DNA from: Rhodobacter aestuarii
GTDB taxonomy: Bacteria > Pseudomonadota > Alphaproteobacteria > Rhodobacterales > Rhodobacteraceae
Direction: 5' to 3'
NCBI RefSeq assembly: GCF_900156655.1
Contig: NZ_FTOG01000005.1
Location: 219,223 to 283,222, forward strand
DNA length: 64,000 nucleotides
This document shows positions 29,445 to 38,476 of the stretch, piece by piece. The notes under the pieces are model-generated. The model ran no database searches, had not been told where the DNA came from, and was given only the letters and a program-made list of their open reading frames with translations. How positions within the stretch are numbered: the first letter of the stretch is position 1; each line of letters begins with the position of its first letter. The translations under genes were made by a program, and so were the position numbers.

Positions 29445-30058
29445 GAGACGATGTACCAATCCCTTCGGTGGTTAAATGCAATCACAAAGTTCAAAACCAA
29501 TGCCCCCAGAAGGGACCAACCCACCCGGTCGAGCGGCAAAAGCCAAACCGCAAAGGCAAACAGACACAGGTCGTGTCCAAGTTGCACATATCCGGCGCGC
29601 CAGCCAAGTTTATCTTGCAAAATGAGCGCGACAATCGACACGCCGCCCAAAGACCCGGAGTGACGGAAGAGCCCCAAAAGCCCAACGCCCGCCGCCGCGC
29701 CAAACAAAAGCGCCGCCGCTGCGGGGTGGATGCTTTGGAGCACGACGAAGGGTTTGAGCGCCTCGGCCATCAACGACACCAGCGTCACCGTGGCGAGCGA
29801 TTTGAAGCAAAAGATCGGACCGCGCGCCCACCAAGCGAGCGCATAAAACGGGATGTTGAGCCCAAAGAACAGCGCCGAGAAGTTCCAGCCTGTCGCGTAA
29901 GACAGAATGAGCGCCATCCCCGCCGTGCCGCCCGTCACCAGCCCGGCGGCGCGCAACAGGTGGATGCCAAGCGCAGCCTGCGCGGAGGCAATCACGAGGC
30001 CCTGAATGTCCTCGAAAAACGTGTAACGGCGGGGCGGGACATTTGCGTCAACACTCAT
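29441..30058 (-). CDS. YitT-family membrane protein
   Basis: The 205-residue protein has about five or six hydrophobic segments and the family blocks AGLVTGGTAGMALILSY and LFRHSGSLGGVSIVALIL. YitT proteins (DUF161 type) are inner-membrane proteins without an assigned transport substrate. It is followed without gap by the SMR gene (ATGA overlap) and preceded by a paralogue at 30110, with which it shares the GGVSIVAL/GGVGIVAL block, HRRD near the C-terminus and the LLGA(M/L)VLN stretch. The two paralogues probably arose by tandem duplication. Confidence 0.82.
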   Translation of the reverse strand: MSVDANVPPRRYTFFEDIQGLVIASAQAALGIHLLRAAGLVTGGTAGMALILSYATGWNFSALFFGLNIPFYALAWWARGPIFCFKSLATVTLVSLMAEALKPFVVLQSIHPAAAALLFGAAAGVGLLGLFRHSGSLGGVSIVALILQDKLGWRAGYVQLGHDLCLFAFAVWLLPLDRVGWSLLGALVLNFVIAFNHRRDWYIVS

Positions 30059-30109
30059 GACCTAAATATAGGCCTGATGCGACATTCCGTCAAGAACACT
30101 AAAGGAAGG

Positions 30110-30727
30110 TCAGCTTGCCACGTAGCGATCACGGCGGTGGTTGATGAGAATAATGGCATTCAGCACCATTGCGCCCAAAAGCGACCACAAAACCTTATCG
30201 AAGGGCAGCACGAAGACAGCGAGCAAAAACACGCCGCAATCGAAGATGACTTGGGTCTTGCCCGCTTTGAACCCGGTCTTGTCTTGCAGATAAAGCGCCA
30301 CAATGCCCACGCCGCCAAGGCTGGCGCCGTGGCGAAACAGCATCAAAAGCCCCGCGCCCGAAATCACCCCCGACAGCACCGCCGCCGCAGCGATATTGAG
30401 CGAGGCGAAATCGATGAGATGCGGTGCCAGCAGCGAAAAGCCCGACATCAGCGCAATGGCGATGAAGGTTTTGAGCGTGAACTTTAGCCCCATGCGCCGG
30501 AAGGCGAGCCAGTAAAACGGCAGGTTGAGGCAAAAGAAGATCGCGCCAAAGGTCCAGCCGGTGATGTAGCTCAGCACCAGCGACAGCCCCGCGATTTGGC
30601 CCGTAAACAGCCCCGAGCCGTGCAAGAACACCACCGAAAGCGCGGTGAGCATGGTGCCAGACACCAGCCCTTGCGCATCGTCAAGGGGGCTGTGGCGGGC
30701 GGCGGGAGGGGCGTCAGGTGTCATCAT
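30110..30727 (-). CDS. YitT-family membrane protein, paralogue of 29441
   Basis: The 205-residue protein from ATG 30727 (an adjacent ATG at 30724 is the alternative) is a close relative of the downstream YitT protein: GQIAGLSLVLSYITG, MLFRHGASLGGVGIVAL, LLGAMVLNAI and a C-terminal HRRDRYVAS. The two genes lie 51 bases apart on the same strand and may share a transcript. The longer frame would add 46 residues of Pro/Ala-rich sequence that is not family-like. Function is unknown beyond an inner-membrane location. Confidence 0.8.
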   Translation of the reverse strand: MMTPDAPPAARHSPLDDAQGLVSGTMLTALSVVFLHGSGLFTGQIAGLSLVLSYITGWTFGAIFFCLNLPFYWLAFRRMGLKFTLKTFIAIALMSGFSLLAPHLIDFASLNIAAAAVLSGVISGAGLLMLFRHGASLGGVGIVALYLQDKTGFKAGKTQVIFDCGVFLLAVFVLPFDKVLWSLLGAMVLNAIILINHRRDRYVAS

Positions 30728-30910
30728 GGCGCGCTTCTGGCACGGGTATGAAAAAGGGGCAAGAGGGGCTGTTGCAGCGCTATCATCCGCCTGTGGCCCG
30801 CGCGCCACGGCCTGCGGGGCTTTGCGCGGCAAAGGACATTTTGCTGGCCCGAATCCCTTTGCCATGCATTTTTACGGGCATCCGGCAATTTCAGACAAGG
30901 AGGGCGGATC

Positions 30911-31006
30911 ATGACCAACGTTACGACCACTCTCCGAACCGGTGGGTTTAAGACTTGGGCGGCCCAGACCGTCCCAGCAGGCGTTTATTCGCGCGCACGC
31001 GCCTAA
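30911..31006 (+). CDS. Very small protein (31 residues) with strong ribosome-binding site
   Basis: ATG 30911 follows AAGGAGGG with ideal spacing and opens 31 codons starting MTNVTTTLRTGG and ending YSRARA. The protein is basic (several Arg and Lys), has one tryptophan and shows no membrane segment. The strong ribosome-binding site and its position 144 bases upstream of a DUF1127 gene on the same strand make translation plausible. No family is recognised and the gene could be a leader peptide. Confidence 0.5.
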   Translation: MTNVTTTLRTGGFKTWAAQTVPAGVYSRARA

Positions 31007-31149
31007 ACCCCGCAAGAACCCCGGTGCCTTGGCACCAATCGTCTGACCTTTGACCGGATCTTTCCCAATTTCCCGCGTGCTGCGCAGGCCCTTGGCCGGG
31101 TCCGGTCTTTTCCAACCCCAACCAGAGGCCGGTTTCGACCGGGAAATCT

Positions 31150-31386
31150 ATGACACGGACCGATGATCCGGAGCTTGCGCTCCATCTCCATCTTGAAACT
31201 TTGATCGCCCTGCATGGGGCGCGCCGCGTGGTTTTGGCGGCTTTGGCGGCGCTGATGCGGCCACGCGCGCGCCCGCCCTTGGCCGAAAAATTCGCGGAGC
31301 TTGATGACCATATGCGGCGCGACATCGGCTTGCCGCCGCGGGGGCATTCACCGCCGATGCCGCATTGGACCCATTTCGGCTGGTGA
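31150..31386 (+). CDS. DUF1127-family small protein
   Basis: The 78-residue protein contains AELDDHMRRDIGLPPRGH near residue 50, matching the LDDHMRRDIGL core of the paralogue at 22344. The N-terminal half is alanine- and leucine-rich, with several Arg residues. DUF1127 proteins are linked to stress and RNA regulation in alphaproteobacteria. A terminator stem (31409-31438) follows. The 31-residue gene upstream may belong to the same transcript. Confidence 0.75.
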   Translation: MTRTDDPELALHLHLETLIALHGARRVVLAALAALMRPRARPPLAEKFAELDDHMRRDIGLPPRGHSPPMPHWTHFGW

Positions 31387-31408
31387 AGTTTTGTCTCTAA
31401 CCAATTGA

Positions 31409-31438
31409 AAAGGGCCGGGAAACCCCGGCCCTTTCTTT
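31409..31438. terminator. Bidirectional terminator between the DUF1127 gene and icd
   Basis: AAAGGGCCGGG (31409-31419) pairs with CCCGGCCCTTT (31424-31434). A T-rich tail follows on the plus strand and A's precede on the minus strand, so it can serve both converging genes. Confidence 0.75.
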
Positions 31439-31456
31439 GTGTGCGCGGTGGGCCGC

Positions 31457-32671
31457 TTAGCCCGCGAGCGCTTTGTTCAGATATTCGTCGACCTTTTCGA
31501 GATAGCCCATTGTGGTGAGCCATTTCTGATCGGGGCCAACCAAGAGCGCGAGGTCTTTGGTCATGAACCCGTCTTCGACGGTCTGCACGCAGACTTTTTC
31601 AAGCGTCGCGGCAAAGTTCGCCAGCGCTTCATTGCCATCGAGTTTCGCACGGTGCTTCAGGCCGCCCGTCCAGGCAAAGATCGAGGCGATCGAGTTGGTG
31701 GAGGTCTCTTTGCCGGCTTGGTGCTGGCGGTAGTGACGCGTCACGGTGCCGTGCGCGGCTTCGGCCTCAACCGTTTTCCCATCGGGCGTCATCAGCACCG
31801 AGGTCATCAGACCAAGCGAGCCAAAGCCTTGCGCCACGGTATCCGACTGCACGTCGCCATCGTAGTTTTTGCACGCCCAGATATAGCCGCCCGACCATTT
31901 CAGCGCCGAGGCGACCATGTCATCAATCAGGCGGTGCTCGTAATGGATACCGGCTTTTTTGAATTCGGCCTCGAACTCTTCCTCGTAGACCTTCTGGAAC
32001 AGGTCTTTGAAGCGGCCGTCATAGGCTTTGAGGATGGTGTTCTTGGTCGACAGGTACACCGGCCAGCCTTTGAGCAAGCCATAGTTCATCGACGAACGGG
32101 CGAAGTCGATGATCGACTGATCAAGGTTATACATGCCCATCGCCACGCCCGCAGCCGGGGCGTCGAACACGTCGCGCTCGATCACGGTGCCATCTTCGCC
32201 AACGAATTTCATCGTCAGCTTGCCTTTGCTCGGGAACAGGAAGTCGGTGGCGCGATATTGGTCGCCAAAGGCGTGACGGCCAACCACGATCGGCTGGGTC
32301 CAGCCCGGCACCAGGCGCGGCACGTTTTTGCAGATGATCGGCTCGCGGAAGATCACGCCGCCAAGGATGTTGCGGATCGTGCCGTTGGGCGAGCGCCACA
32401 TTTGCTTGAGGCCAAACTCTTCCACACGGGCTTCGTCGGGCGTGATGGTGGCGCATTTCACCGCAACGCCAACCTCTTTCGTCTTCATCGCGGAATCGAT
32501 GGTGATTTGGTCGTTGGTGCGGTCACGCTCTTCGATGCCCAGATCATAGTAGAGCAGATCGATATCGAGATAGGGCAGGATCAGTTTCTTCTTGATGAAA
32601 TCCCAGATGATCCGGGTCATCTCGTCGCCGTCCATCTCGACGATGGGATTGTCTACCTTGATCTTGGTCAT
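31457..32671 (-). CDS. icd: NADP-dependent isocitrate dehydrogenase (eukaryote-like type)
   Basis: This 404-residue enzyme oxidatively decarboxylates isocitrate to 2-oxoglutarate with NADP+, a central step of the TCA cycle. It starts [20 protein letters not shown] and contains [14 protein letters not shown] (substrate-binding serine), the metal-binding region near YDGRFKDLF, and [11 protein letters not shown] (cofactor site). The eukaryote-like class, about 400-415 residues and often homodimeric, is common in alphaproteobacteria and differs from the E. coli type. It stands alone on the minus strand, and a terminator follows at 31409-31438. Confidence 0.96.
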   Translation of the reverse strand: MTKIKVDNPIVEMDGDEMTRIIWDFIKKKLILPYLDIDLLYYDLGIEERDRTNDQITIDSAMKTKEVGVAVKCATITPDEARVEEFGLKQMWRSPNGTIRNILGGVIFREPIICKNVPRLVPGWTQPIVVGRHAFGDQYRATDFLFPSKGKLTMKFVGEDGTVIERDVFDAPAAGVAMGMYNLDQSIIDFARSSMNYGLLKGWPVYLSTKNTILKAYDGRFKDLFQKVYEEEFEAEFKKAGIHYEHRLIDDMVASALKWSGGYIWACKNYDGDVQSDTVAQGFGSLGLMTSVLMTPDGKTVEAEAAHGTVTRHYRQHQAGKETSTNSIASIFAWTGGLKHRAKLDGNEALANFAATLEKVCVQTVEDGFMTKDLALLVGPDQKWLTTMGYLEKVDEYLNKALAG

Positions 32672-32756
32672 AAGGGCCTCACGGGTTGGTGACTCGTTGC
32701 CCGTCTTTTAACCGCTTCTGTTTGGCTTGGCTAGTCTTGTATGCGGTTGTATACCG

Positions 32757-33353
32757 CTAAAGCCCGCGATCGGCGAACCAAGGCCGAATGCGGGTTTTGA
32801 CCCAGTCCCAAACGCCGGGAAGGCCGCGCGCGATTTTGGAGCCGACGCGGGTCTCTAGCTGGTCCCATGTCACGTCATAATCAATCCACGACCCGCCGCC
32901 CGATTGGTGGTTGAGCAGCACTGGCTGCGCGCGGTCGAGCGATTTGGCATAGATCGCGGTCGGTGTCTCAGCCGCTTCAAACTCTTCCCAGAGCGCTTGA
33001 AATTCGTCAGCCATGTCTTTGGGAAGAAGGCTAAAAATGCGCGTCGCCGCTGTAAGTTCGGCGGCTTGAATATCGGCGGAGCTATGTGCCGTGCCGCCTG
33101 CCGAATGGATCGGCACATCGCCCACGTCAATTTCGACAATGTCGTGGATAAGCAGCATTTTCACGGCGCGGAGCGCATCGACCCCCGGCGCGGCTTGATC
33201 GGCCAGCACCAGCGCGTAAAGCGCTAGCGTCCAGCTATGTTCGGCAGAGTTTTCGGGCCGGGAGGCATCATGGATCGGCGTCGCGCGGGTCACCGATTTG
33301 AGCTTTTCCACCTCGCGCAGGAAGGCGAATTGTTGCTCCAGCCGGTCGGTCAT
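32757..33353 (-). CDS. HD-domain phosphohydrolase (YfbR/HDDC2-like)
   Basis: The 198-residue protein has the HD-superfamily metal site: His39 in NSAEHSW, His70-Asp71 in LIHDIVEIDVGD, and a later Asp in the SLDRAQP helix. This layout matches the 5'-deoxynucleotidase YfbR/HDDC2 type, which removes phosphate from deoxynucleoside monophosphates. The enzyme activity is inferred from the family. Its start overlaps the stop of the gene at 33350 by 4 bases, so the two are coupled. No membrane segment. Confidence 0.8.
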   Translation of the reverse strand: MTDRLEQQFAFLREVEKLKSVTRATPIHDASRPENSAEHSWTLALYALVLADQAAPGVDALRAVKMLLIHDIVEIDVGDVPIHSAGGTAHSSADIQAAELTAATRIFSLLPKDMADEFQALWEEFEAAETPTAIYAKSLDRAQPVLLNHQSGGGSWIDYDVTWDQLETRVGSKIARGLPGVWDWVKTRIRPWFADRGL

Positions 33354-33577
33354 TCCTCGCGCAGCGTCTTTAGCCGCGCTTCAAAGAAATCGCGCCCGCG
33401 CTCAGCGGCCATGTGCAGACGGCAGGCCGTCATGAAGGCTTCTTGGAACGAGGGCGACGAGGTGCCGATGTGATTGCCCACTTCCATGAACAACCGGTCG
33501 GCTTTGGGGCCCAGAGCTTTCTGGGCCTCCATCACCTCGGTGGCCAGTGCCTCGGCCAACTCGTCGATCAGCGCCAT
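33350..33577 (-). CDS. Small protein of unknown function in the HD hydrolase operon
   Basis: The 75-residue, alpha-helical, acidic protein (MALIDELAEALATEVMEAQK..) contains FMEVGNHIG and ERGRDFFEARL. It has no membrane segment or signal peptide, and no named family comes to mind. The ATGA overlap with the downstream HD hydrolase and the one-base gap to the upstream hydrolase show a single operon of three genes, which argues that the gene is real. Confidence 0.65.
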   Translation of the reverse strand: MALIDELAEALATEVMEAQKALGPKADRLFMEVGNHIGTSSPSFQEAFMTACRLHMAAERGRDFFEARLKTLREE

Positions 33578-33578
33578 C

Positions 33579-34238
33579 TTAACGCGAACCCTCGGTCAGG
33601 CGGCGCTTCACGTAAGATTGCACCGTCTCGATCATCGGCTTCATATGCGCCTCATCATCTTTGAAGAAGTGATCGGCGCCTTCGATCTCTTCGTGGGTGA
33701 TGGTGATGCCCTTTTGCTCGCGCAGTTTGGCAACGAGCGTATGCGTGTCTTTGGGCGGGGCCACGCGGTCGGCGGTGCCGTTGATGATCAGCCCCGAAGA
33801 CGGGCAGGGCGCGAGGAACGAAAAGTCATACATATTCGCAGGCGGCGCGACCGAGATGAAACCAGTTATCTCGGGGCGGCGCATCAAAAGCTGCATGCCG
33901 ATCCACGCGCCAAACGAGAAGCCCGCGACCCAGCAATGCTTGGAGTTCGGGTTCATCGCTTGCAGGTAATCGAGCGCCGAGGCGGCATCGGACAACTCGC
34001 CAATGCCCTGATCGTACTCGCCTTGGCTGCGGCCCACGCCACGGAAGTTGAACCGCAACACCGTGAAGCCGATTTTGTGAAACGCGTAATGCAGGTTGTA
34101 AACAACCCGGTTGTTCATGGTGCCGCCGTATTGCGGATCGGGATGCAGGAAAATCGCGATCGGCGCATCGGGGGCAGGCTGCGGGTGGTAGCGACCTTCA
34201 AGGCGACCTTCGGGACCGGGAAAAATAACTTCGGGCAT
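33579..34238 (-). CDS. Alpha/beta hydrolase (dienelactone-hydrolase-like)
   Basis: The 219-residue cytoplasmic hydrolase has the nucleophile elbow GFSFGAW (Ser108), an acid region GTADRVAPP and a His block GADHFF, completing a catalytic triad. LHPDPQYGG is typical of the short alpha/beta hydrolase family found beside suf or isc genes in alphaproteobacteria. The ATG at 34238 is preferred over an upstream GTG. It starts the three-gene operon that continues with the small protein and HD hydrolase, and is divergent from iscR. Substrate unknown. Confidence 0.8.
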   Translation of the reverse strand: MPEVIFPGPEGRLEGRYHPQPAPDAPIAIFLHPDPQYGGTMNNRVVYNLHYAFHKIGFTVLRFNFRGVGRSQGEYDQGIGELSDAASALDYLQAMNPNSKHCWVAGFSFGAWIGMQLLMRRPEITGFISVAPPANMYDFSFLAPCPSSGLIINGTADRVAPPKDTHTLVAKLREQKGITITHEEIEGADHFFKDDEAHMKPMIETVQSYVKRRLTEGSR

Positions 34239-34476
34239 GCTCACTCGCTTGGGCTTTTGCCGTTTCGGCCCCCGGGGTTGGGCTTTGCGAAAACTTGACG
34301 CAGAAAGACCAAAACCCTAGGACGAAACCAACCCGGCACAATGCCGGGCATTCGGATGACCCCGAGTTAAGCGGCCCGGGGCGCGGCGTCAATGCTTCGC
34401 CCATTTTCCCTTGCGTTGTGTGGCGCAACTGTGGCGGGAATATCGGCTGCAAAAAGGGGCGCGCAGGAGATAGCGG

Positions 34477-34935
34477 ATGAAACTTTCGACCAAAGGGCGT
34501 TACGCGATGGTGGCGCTGGCCGATCTGGCAACGATCGGCCCTGCGCAGATGACCTCGCTCGCCGAAATCTCCAAACGACAAGATATTTCGCTGCCCTATC
34601 TCGAGCAGCTTTTTGTGCGGCTGCGGCGCGCGGGGCTTGTGGCCTCGGTGCGGGGGCCGGGTGGCGGCTACAAACTCGCCAAAGCGCCTGCGGATATCCG
34701 TATCTCAGAAGTGTTTGAGGCGGTGGATGAAACGGTCTCGGCTTTGCATGTGGGGGCAGGGGCCTCGGGCGGTGTGTCGGGGAGCCGCGCGCAATCGCTC
34801 GCCAACCGTTTGTGGGAAAGCCTCTCGGCGCAGGTTTTTGTGTTTTTGCATCAGACCACCTTGGAAGATGTGGTGAAAAACACGCTCAAACCCTGCCCGG
34901 CGGTGCCGAACCTGTTTTCGGTTGTGGACGAGTAA
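34477..34935 (+). CDS. iscR: IscR-type Rrf2 transcriptional regulator with a single cysteine
   Basis: This 152-residue Rrf2-family regulator opens with MKLSTKGRYAMVAL and carries a winged helix (ISLPYLEQLFVRLRRAGLV..RGPGGGY). Classical IscR binds a 2Fe-2S cluster with three cysteines around residues 92-104. This protein has Ala, Gly and Ser there and only one Cys (Cys140, in LKPCPAV). The R. sphaeroides IscR is described as an unusual single-cysteine type that represses iron-sulfur genes, which this protein resembles. It starts the suf cluster and is likely to control it. Divergent from the hydrolase operon. Confidence 0.88.
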   Translation: MKLSTKGRYAMVALADLATIGPAQMTSLAEISKRQDISLPYLEQLFVRLRRAGLVASVRGPGGGYKLAKAPADIRISEVFEAVDETVSALHVGAGASGGVSGSRAQSLANRLWESLSAQVFVFLHQTTLEDVVKNTLKPCPAVPNLFSVVDE

Positions 34936-35016
34936 ACCCGCAAGGTTGCAACGCTGCGCAATTTCTCGGACAAGGATCAAAAGGTTCCTTGATGCGCGCC
35001 ACGCGCCCGGGCGGAA

Positions 35017-36093
35017 ATGACACGACTTTACCTAGACTGGAATGCCACAACCCCGCTGCGCGCCGAGGCGCGCGCGGCGATGGTTGCGGCGATGGAGATC
35101 ACCGGCAACCCGTCGTCGGTGCATGCCGAAGGGCGCGCAGCGAAAGCGGCGATTGAAACCGCCCGCGCGCAGATCGCAGCGGCGCTTGGGGCCGAGGGGG
35201 CGGATATCATCTTTACCTCTGGCGCGACCGAAGCCGCCGCGCTCGCGCTTGCGGGCCGGGGCGTCGCTTGCGCAGAGGTCGAACATGATGCCGTTTCGGC
35301 ATGGTGCGACAATCGGCTCAGCGTGGATGGTTGGGGCCGGGTGACAGTGAGCGACCCTGCAAGCGCCGCGCTGCAACTCGCCAATTCCGAAACCGGGGTG
35401 ATTCAGGTGCTGCCCGAGGGGCTTTGGGCGGCGGATCTGACCCAAGCTTTTGGTAAGATTCCCTTTGCCTTCAACTGGCTGGGCGTGACTTGCGGTTTTA
35501 TTTCCGCCCATAAATTGGGCGGACCGAAGGGAATTGGGGCCTTGGTGGTAAAGCGTGGCACGGAAATTGCAGCGCAGCTGAAAGGCGGCGGGCAAGAGAT
35601 GGGGCGGCGCGCGGGCACTGAAAACTTGATCGGAATCGTTGGTTTCGGCGCTGCTGCACAGGCTGCGGCGTCCGATTTGGCCCAAGGAATGTGGGCGGAA
35701 ATCGCCGAGATTAGAAATATTCTAAAAGAGGCTCTGGAATTCCCGACGAAAGAAGTCTATTTTCCCGGGTGGGAGACGCCGCTAGAGTGTAAAGCGACGG
35801 GTGAGGGACCGCTGGAGGTTCTGCCCAACACGCTTTCGGTGGTCGCGCCGGGCTGGAAGGGCGAGACGCAGGTGATGCGGATGGACCTTGCAGGCATTGC
35901 GATCTCGGCGGGCTCGGCCTGTTCTTCGGGCAAGGTGCGCGCAAGTCGCGTGCTGCGCGCGATGGGATGGGGCGAAGAAGATGCGGGTTCGGCGATACGC
36001 ATATCGTTGGGTCCGGGAGTGACACGGGACGAGGTGCTGCGCTTTGCCGAGACATGGCGCGCAGCCTATCAAAAGCACCGCGGCAGGCGCTGA
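35017..36093 (+). CDS. Cysteine desulfurase (IscS/NifS-like)
   Basis: This 358-residue PLP enzyme of the class V aminotransferase family removes sulfur from cysteine for Fe-S cluster assembly. The Schiff-base lysine lies in [15 protein letters not shown], and the persulfide cysteine in [11 protein letters not shown] near residue 300. It follows iscR by 81 bases and precedes sufB by 28 bases. It is shorter than IscS (about 400) and lies in a cluster that also encodes SufS, so the cell has two desulfurases in this operon. Which acts with SufBCD is not settled. Confidence 0.9.
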   Translation: MTRLYLDWNATTPLRAEARAAMVAAMEITGNPSSVHAEGRAAKAAIETARAQIAAALGAEGADIIFTSGATEAAALALAGRGVACAEVEHDAVSAWCDNRLSVDGWGRVTVSDPASAALQLANSETGVIQVLPEGLWAADLTQAFGKIPFAFNWLGVTCGFISAHKLGGPKGIGALVVKRGTEIAAQLKGGGQEMGRRAGTENLIGIVGFGAAAQAAASDLAQGMWAEIAEIRNILKEALEFPTKEVYFPGWETPLECKATGEGPLEVLPNTLSVVAPGWKGETQVMRMDLAGIAISAGSACSSGKVRASRVLRAMGWGEEDAGSAIRISLGPGVTRDEVLRFAETWRAAYQKHRGRR

Positions 36094-36121
36094 CGCGGGC
36101 AAAGGCGGAGAGGGAACGAAG

Positions 36122-37636
36122 GTGACGCAGGAAACGGACATCCGCGAGGGCGTGGACCGCGAAACGGTCGAAACCGTCCAGAACATGGGCTCCTACAAAT
36201 ATGGGTGGGAGACCGAGATCGAAATGGAATATGCCCCTAAAGGCATTTCCGAAGAGATCGTGCGTCTGATTTCGCAAAAGAACGACGAGCCGGAATGGAT
36301 GCTGGAATGGCGGCTTCAGGCTTATGCGCGCTGGGTCGAGATGAAAGAGCCGGAATGGGCTTTGCTTGATCTGCCGAAGATCGACTACCAAGACCTGTAT
36401 TATTATGCGCGCCCCAAGAGCATGGTGGAAAAGCCGAAGTCGCTGGACGAGGTGGACCCCAAGCTGCTCGCAACTTACGAAAAACTCGGCATTCCGCTGA
36501 AGGAACAGATGATCCTTGCGGGCGTTGAAGGGGCCGAGAATATCAATCTTGAAGAACGTCAGGTCGCCGTGGATGCGGTGTTTGATAGCGTCTCTGTTGG
36601 CACGACCTTTAAGGAAAAGCTGGCCGAAGCGGGCGTGATCTTCTGCTCGATTTCGGAAGCGATCAAAGAGCATCCGGAACTCGTCAAGAAATACCTTGGC
36701 TCGGTGGTGCCGCAAACCGACAACTACTTTGCCACGCTCAACAGCGCCTGTTTCTCGGATGGCTCGTTCGTTTATGTGCCGCCGGGCACCCGCTGCCCGA
36801 TGGAGCTTTCCACCTATTTCCGCATCAACGCGGAAAACACCGGGCAGTTTGAGCGCACGCTGATCGTCTGCGACAAGGGCGCTTATGTCAGCTACCTTGA
36901 AGGCTGCACCGCACCGAAGCGTGATACCGCGCAACTCCATGCCGCCGTTGTGGAAATTGTCATCTTGGAAGATGCCGAGGTGAAATATTCCACGGTGCAA
37001 AACTGGTTCCCCGGCGACGAGGAAGGCAAAGGCGGGATCTACAACTTTGTCACCAAACGCGCCGATTGCCGTGAGCCGCGCGCCAAGGTGATGTGGACGC
37101 AGGTGGAAACCGGCTCTGCGATCACCTGGAAATACCCTTCATGCATCTTGCGCGGCGATGACAGCTCGGGCGAGTTTTACTCGATCGCGATTGCCAACAA
37201 CTACCAGCAAGCCGACACCGGCACCAAAATGGTGCACCTTGGCAAAAACACCCGTTCGCGGATTGTGTCCAAGGGCATCTCGGCAGGCCAAGCGCAAAAC
37301 ACCTATCGCGGCCTTGTGTCGATGCACCCGCGCGCCAAAAACTCGCGCAACTACACGCAATGCGACAGCTTGCTGATTGGCGATAAATGCGGCGCCCACA
37401 CCGTGCCTTACATCGAGGTGAAGAATAACTCCTCGCGAGTCGAACACGAGGCGACCACCTCCAAGGTCGATGACGATCAACTCTTCTACTGCCGTGCGCG
37501 TGGCGTGGGCGAAGAAGAGGCCGTGGCGCTGGTTGTGAACGGTTTCTGCCGCGACGTGTTGCAGGCGCTGCCGATGGAATTTGCCATGGAAGCCCAATCG
37601 CTCGTTGCCATTTCGCTTGAAGGGTCGGTGGGCTGA
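36122..37636 (+). CDS. sufB: Fe-S cluster assembly scaffold SufB
   Basis: The 504-residue scaffold subunit works with SufC and SufD to build Fe-S clusters and receive sulfur from SufS. It has the family's long beta-helix region and the blocks [25 protein letters not shown] (conserved cysteine region) and [14 protein letters not shown] chose the GTG at 36122 (VTQETDI), which follows GAGAGGGAACGAAG; the longer frame adds 26 residues overlapping the desulfurase. It is followed by sufC after a 69-base gap. Confidence 0.95.
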   Translation: MTQETDIREGVDRETVETVQNMGSYKYGWETEIEMEYAPKGISEEIVRLISQKNDEPEWMLEWRLQAYARWVEMKEPEWALLDLPKIDYQDLYYYARPKSMVEKPKSLDEVDPKLLATYEKLGIPLKEQMILAGVEGAENINLEERQVAVDAVFDSVSVGTTFKEKLAEAGVIFCSISEAIKEHPELVKKYLGSVVPQTDNYFATLNSACFSDGSFVYVPPGTRCPMELSTYFRINAENTGQFERTLIVCDKGAYVSYLEGCTAPKRDTAQLHAAVVEIVILEDAEVKYSTVQNWFPGDEEGKGGIYNFVTKRADCREPRAKVMWTQVETGSAITWKYPSCILRGDDSSGEFYSIAIANNYQQADTGTKMVHLGKNTRSRIVSKGISAGQAQNTYRGLVSMHPRAKNSRNYTQCDSLLIGDKCGAHTVPYIEVKNNSSRVEHEATTSKVDDDQLFYCRARGVGEEEAVALVVNGFCRDVLQALPMEFAMEAQSLVAISLEGSVG

Positions 37637-37705
37637 TGTCCGCCACCCAATTCTTTTCCCTTTCCTGCGCGCGGCCTGCGCACCGCTGACCCCAAGGACA
37701 AAAAT

Positions 37706-38476
37706 ATGCTTGAAATCAAGAACCTGCACGTCAAACTTGAAGACGAGGACAAGGTGATCCTGAAGGGGATGAACCTGACGGTCGAAACAGGCAAAGTGCA
37801 TGCAATCATGGGGCCGAACGGCTCTGGCAAATCCACCATGAGCTATGTGCTTTCGGGTCGCGATGGCTATGAAGTGACCGATGGCTCGGCTAAGCTGGGC
37901 GATACCGAATTGCTCGACCTTGAGCCCGAAGAGCGTGCAGCGGCGGGCCTCTTCTTGGCGTTCCAATATCCGGTGGAGATCCCGGGCGTCGGCAACATGA
38001 CTTTCCTGCGCACCGCGCTCAACGCGCAACGCAAAGCGCGCGGCGAAGAAGAGCTTTCGGCAGGCGAATTCCTCAAGCTGGTGCGCGCGAAAGCGAAAAC
38101 GCTGAAGATCGACGCCGATATGCTCAAGCGTCCGGTGAACGTTGGCTTCTCGGGCGGTGAGAAAAAGCGCAACGAGATTCTGCAAATGGCGATGCTTGAG
38201 CCGAAGATGTGCATCCTTGATGAAACCGACTCCGGGCTCGATGTGGATGCGATGCGTCTTGTGGCCGATGGCGTGAACGCGCTGCGCTCGCCCGACCGCA
38301 GCTTCTTGGTGATCACCCACTACCAACGCCTGCTCGATCACATCAAACCCGATGTCGTGCATATCATGGCCGATGGCCGCATTTTGCAAACCGGCGGGCC
38401 GGAGCTGGCGCTGGAAGTCGAGAAGAACGGCTATGCCGAGATCCTCGCGGCGCATGGGCTGACGGAGGCGAAGTGA
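37706..38476 (+). CDS. sufC: Fe-S cluster assembly ATPase SufC
   Basis: The 256-residue ABC-type ATPase drives conformational change of the SufBCD scaffold. Walker A is GPNGSGKST (residues 36-44), the signature GFSGGEKKRN, Walker B MCILDETDSGLDVDA and the switch histidine in VITHYQR. SufC is not a transporter: no transmembrane partners are encoded. Its stop overlaps the sufD start as TGATG. Confidence 0.96.
   Translation: MLEIKNLHVKLEDEDKVILKGMNLTVETGKVHAIMGPNGSGKSTMSYVLSGRDGYEVTDGSAKLGDTELLDLEPEERAAAGLFLAFQYPVEIPGVGNMTFLRTALNAQRKARGEEELSAGEFLKLVRAKAKTLKIDADMLKRPVNVGFSGGEKKRNEILQMAMLEPKMCILDETDSGLDVDAMRLVADGVNALRSPDRSFLVITHYQRLLDHIKPDVVHIMADGRILQTGGPELALEVEKNGYAEILAAHGLTEAK

Noticed and set aside
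31439..32692. Open frame of 417 residues on the plus strand
   Set aside because: It is antisense to icd, which is unambiguous.
37139..38455. Open frame of 438 residues on the minus strand
   Set aside because: It is antisense to the end of sufB and all of sufC. No domain is visible.
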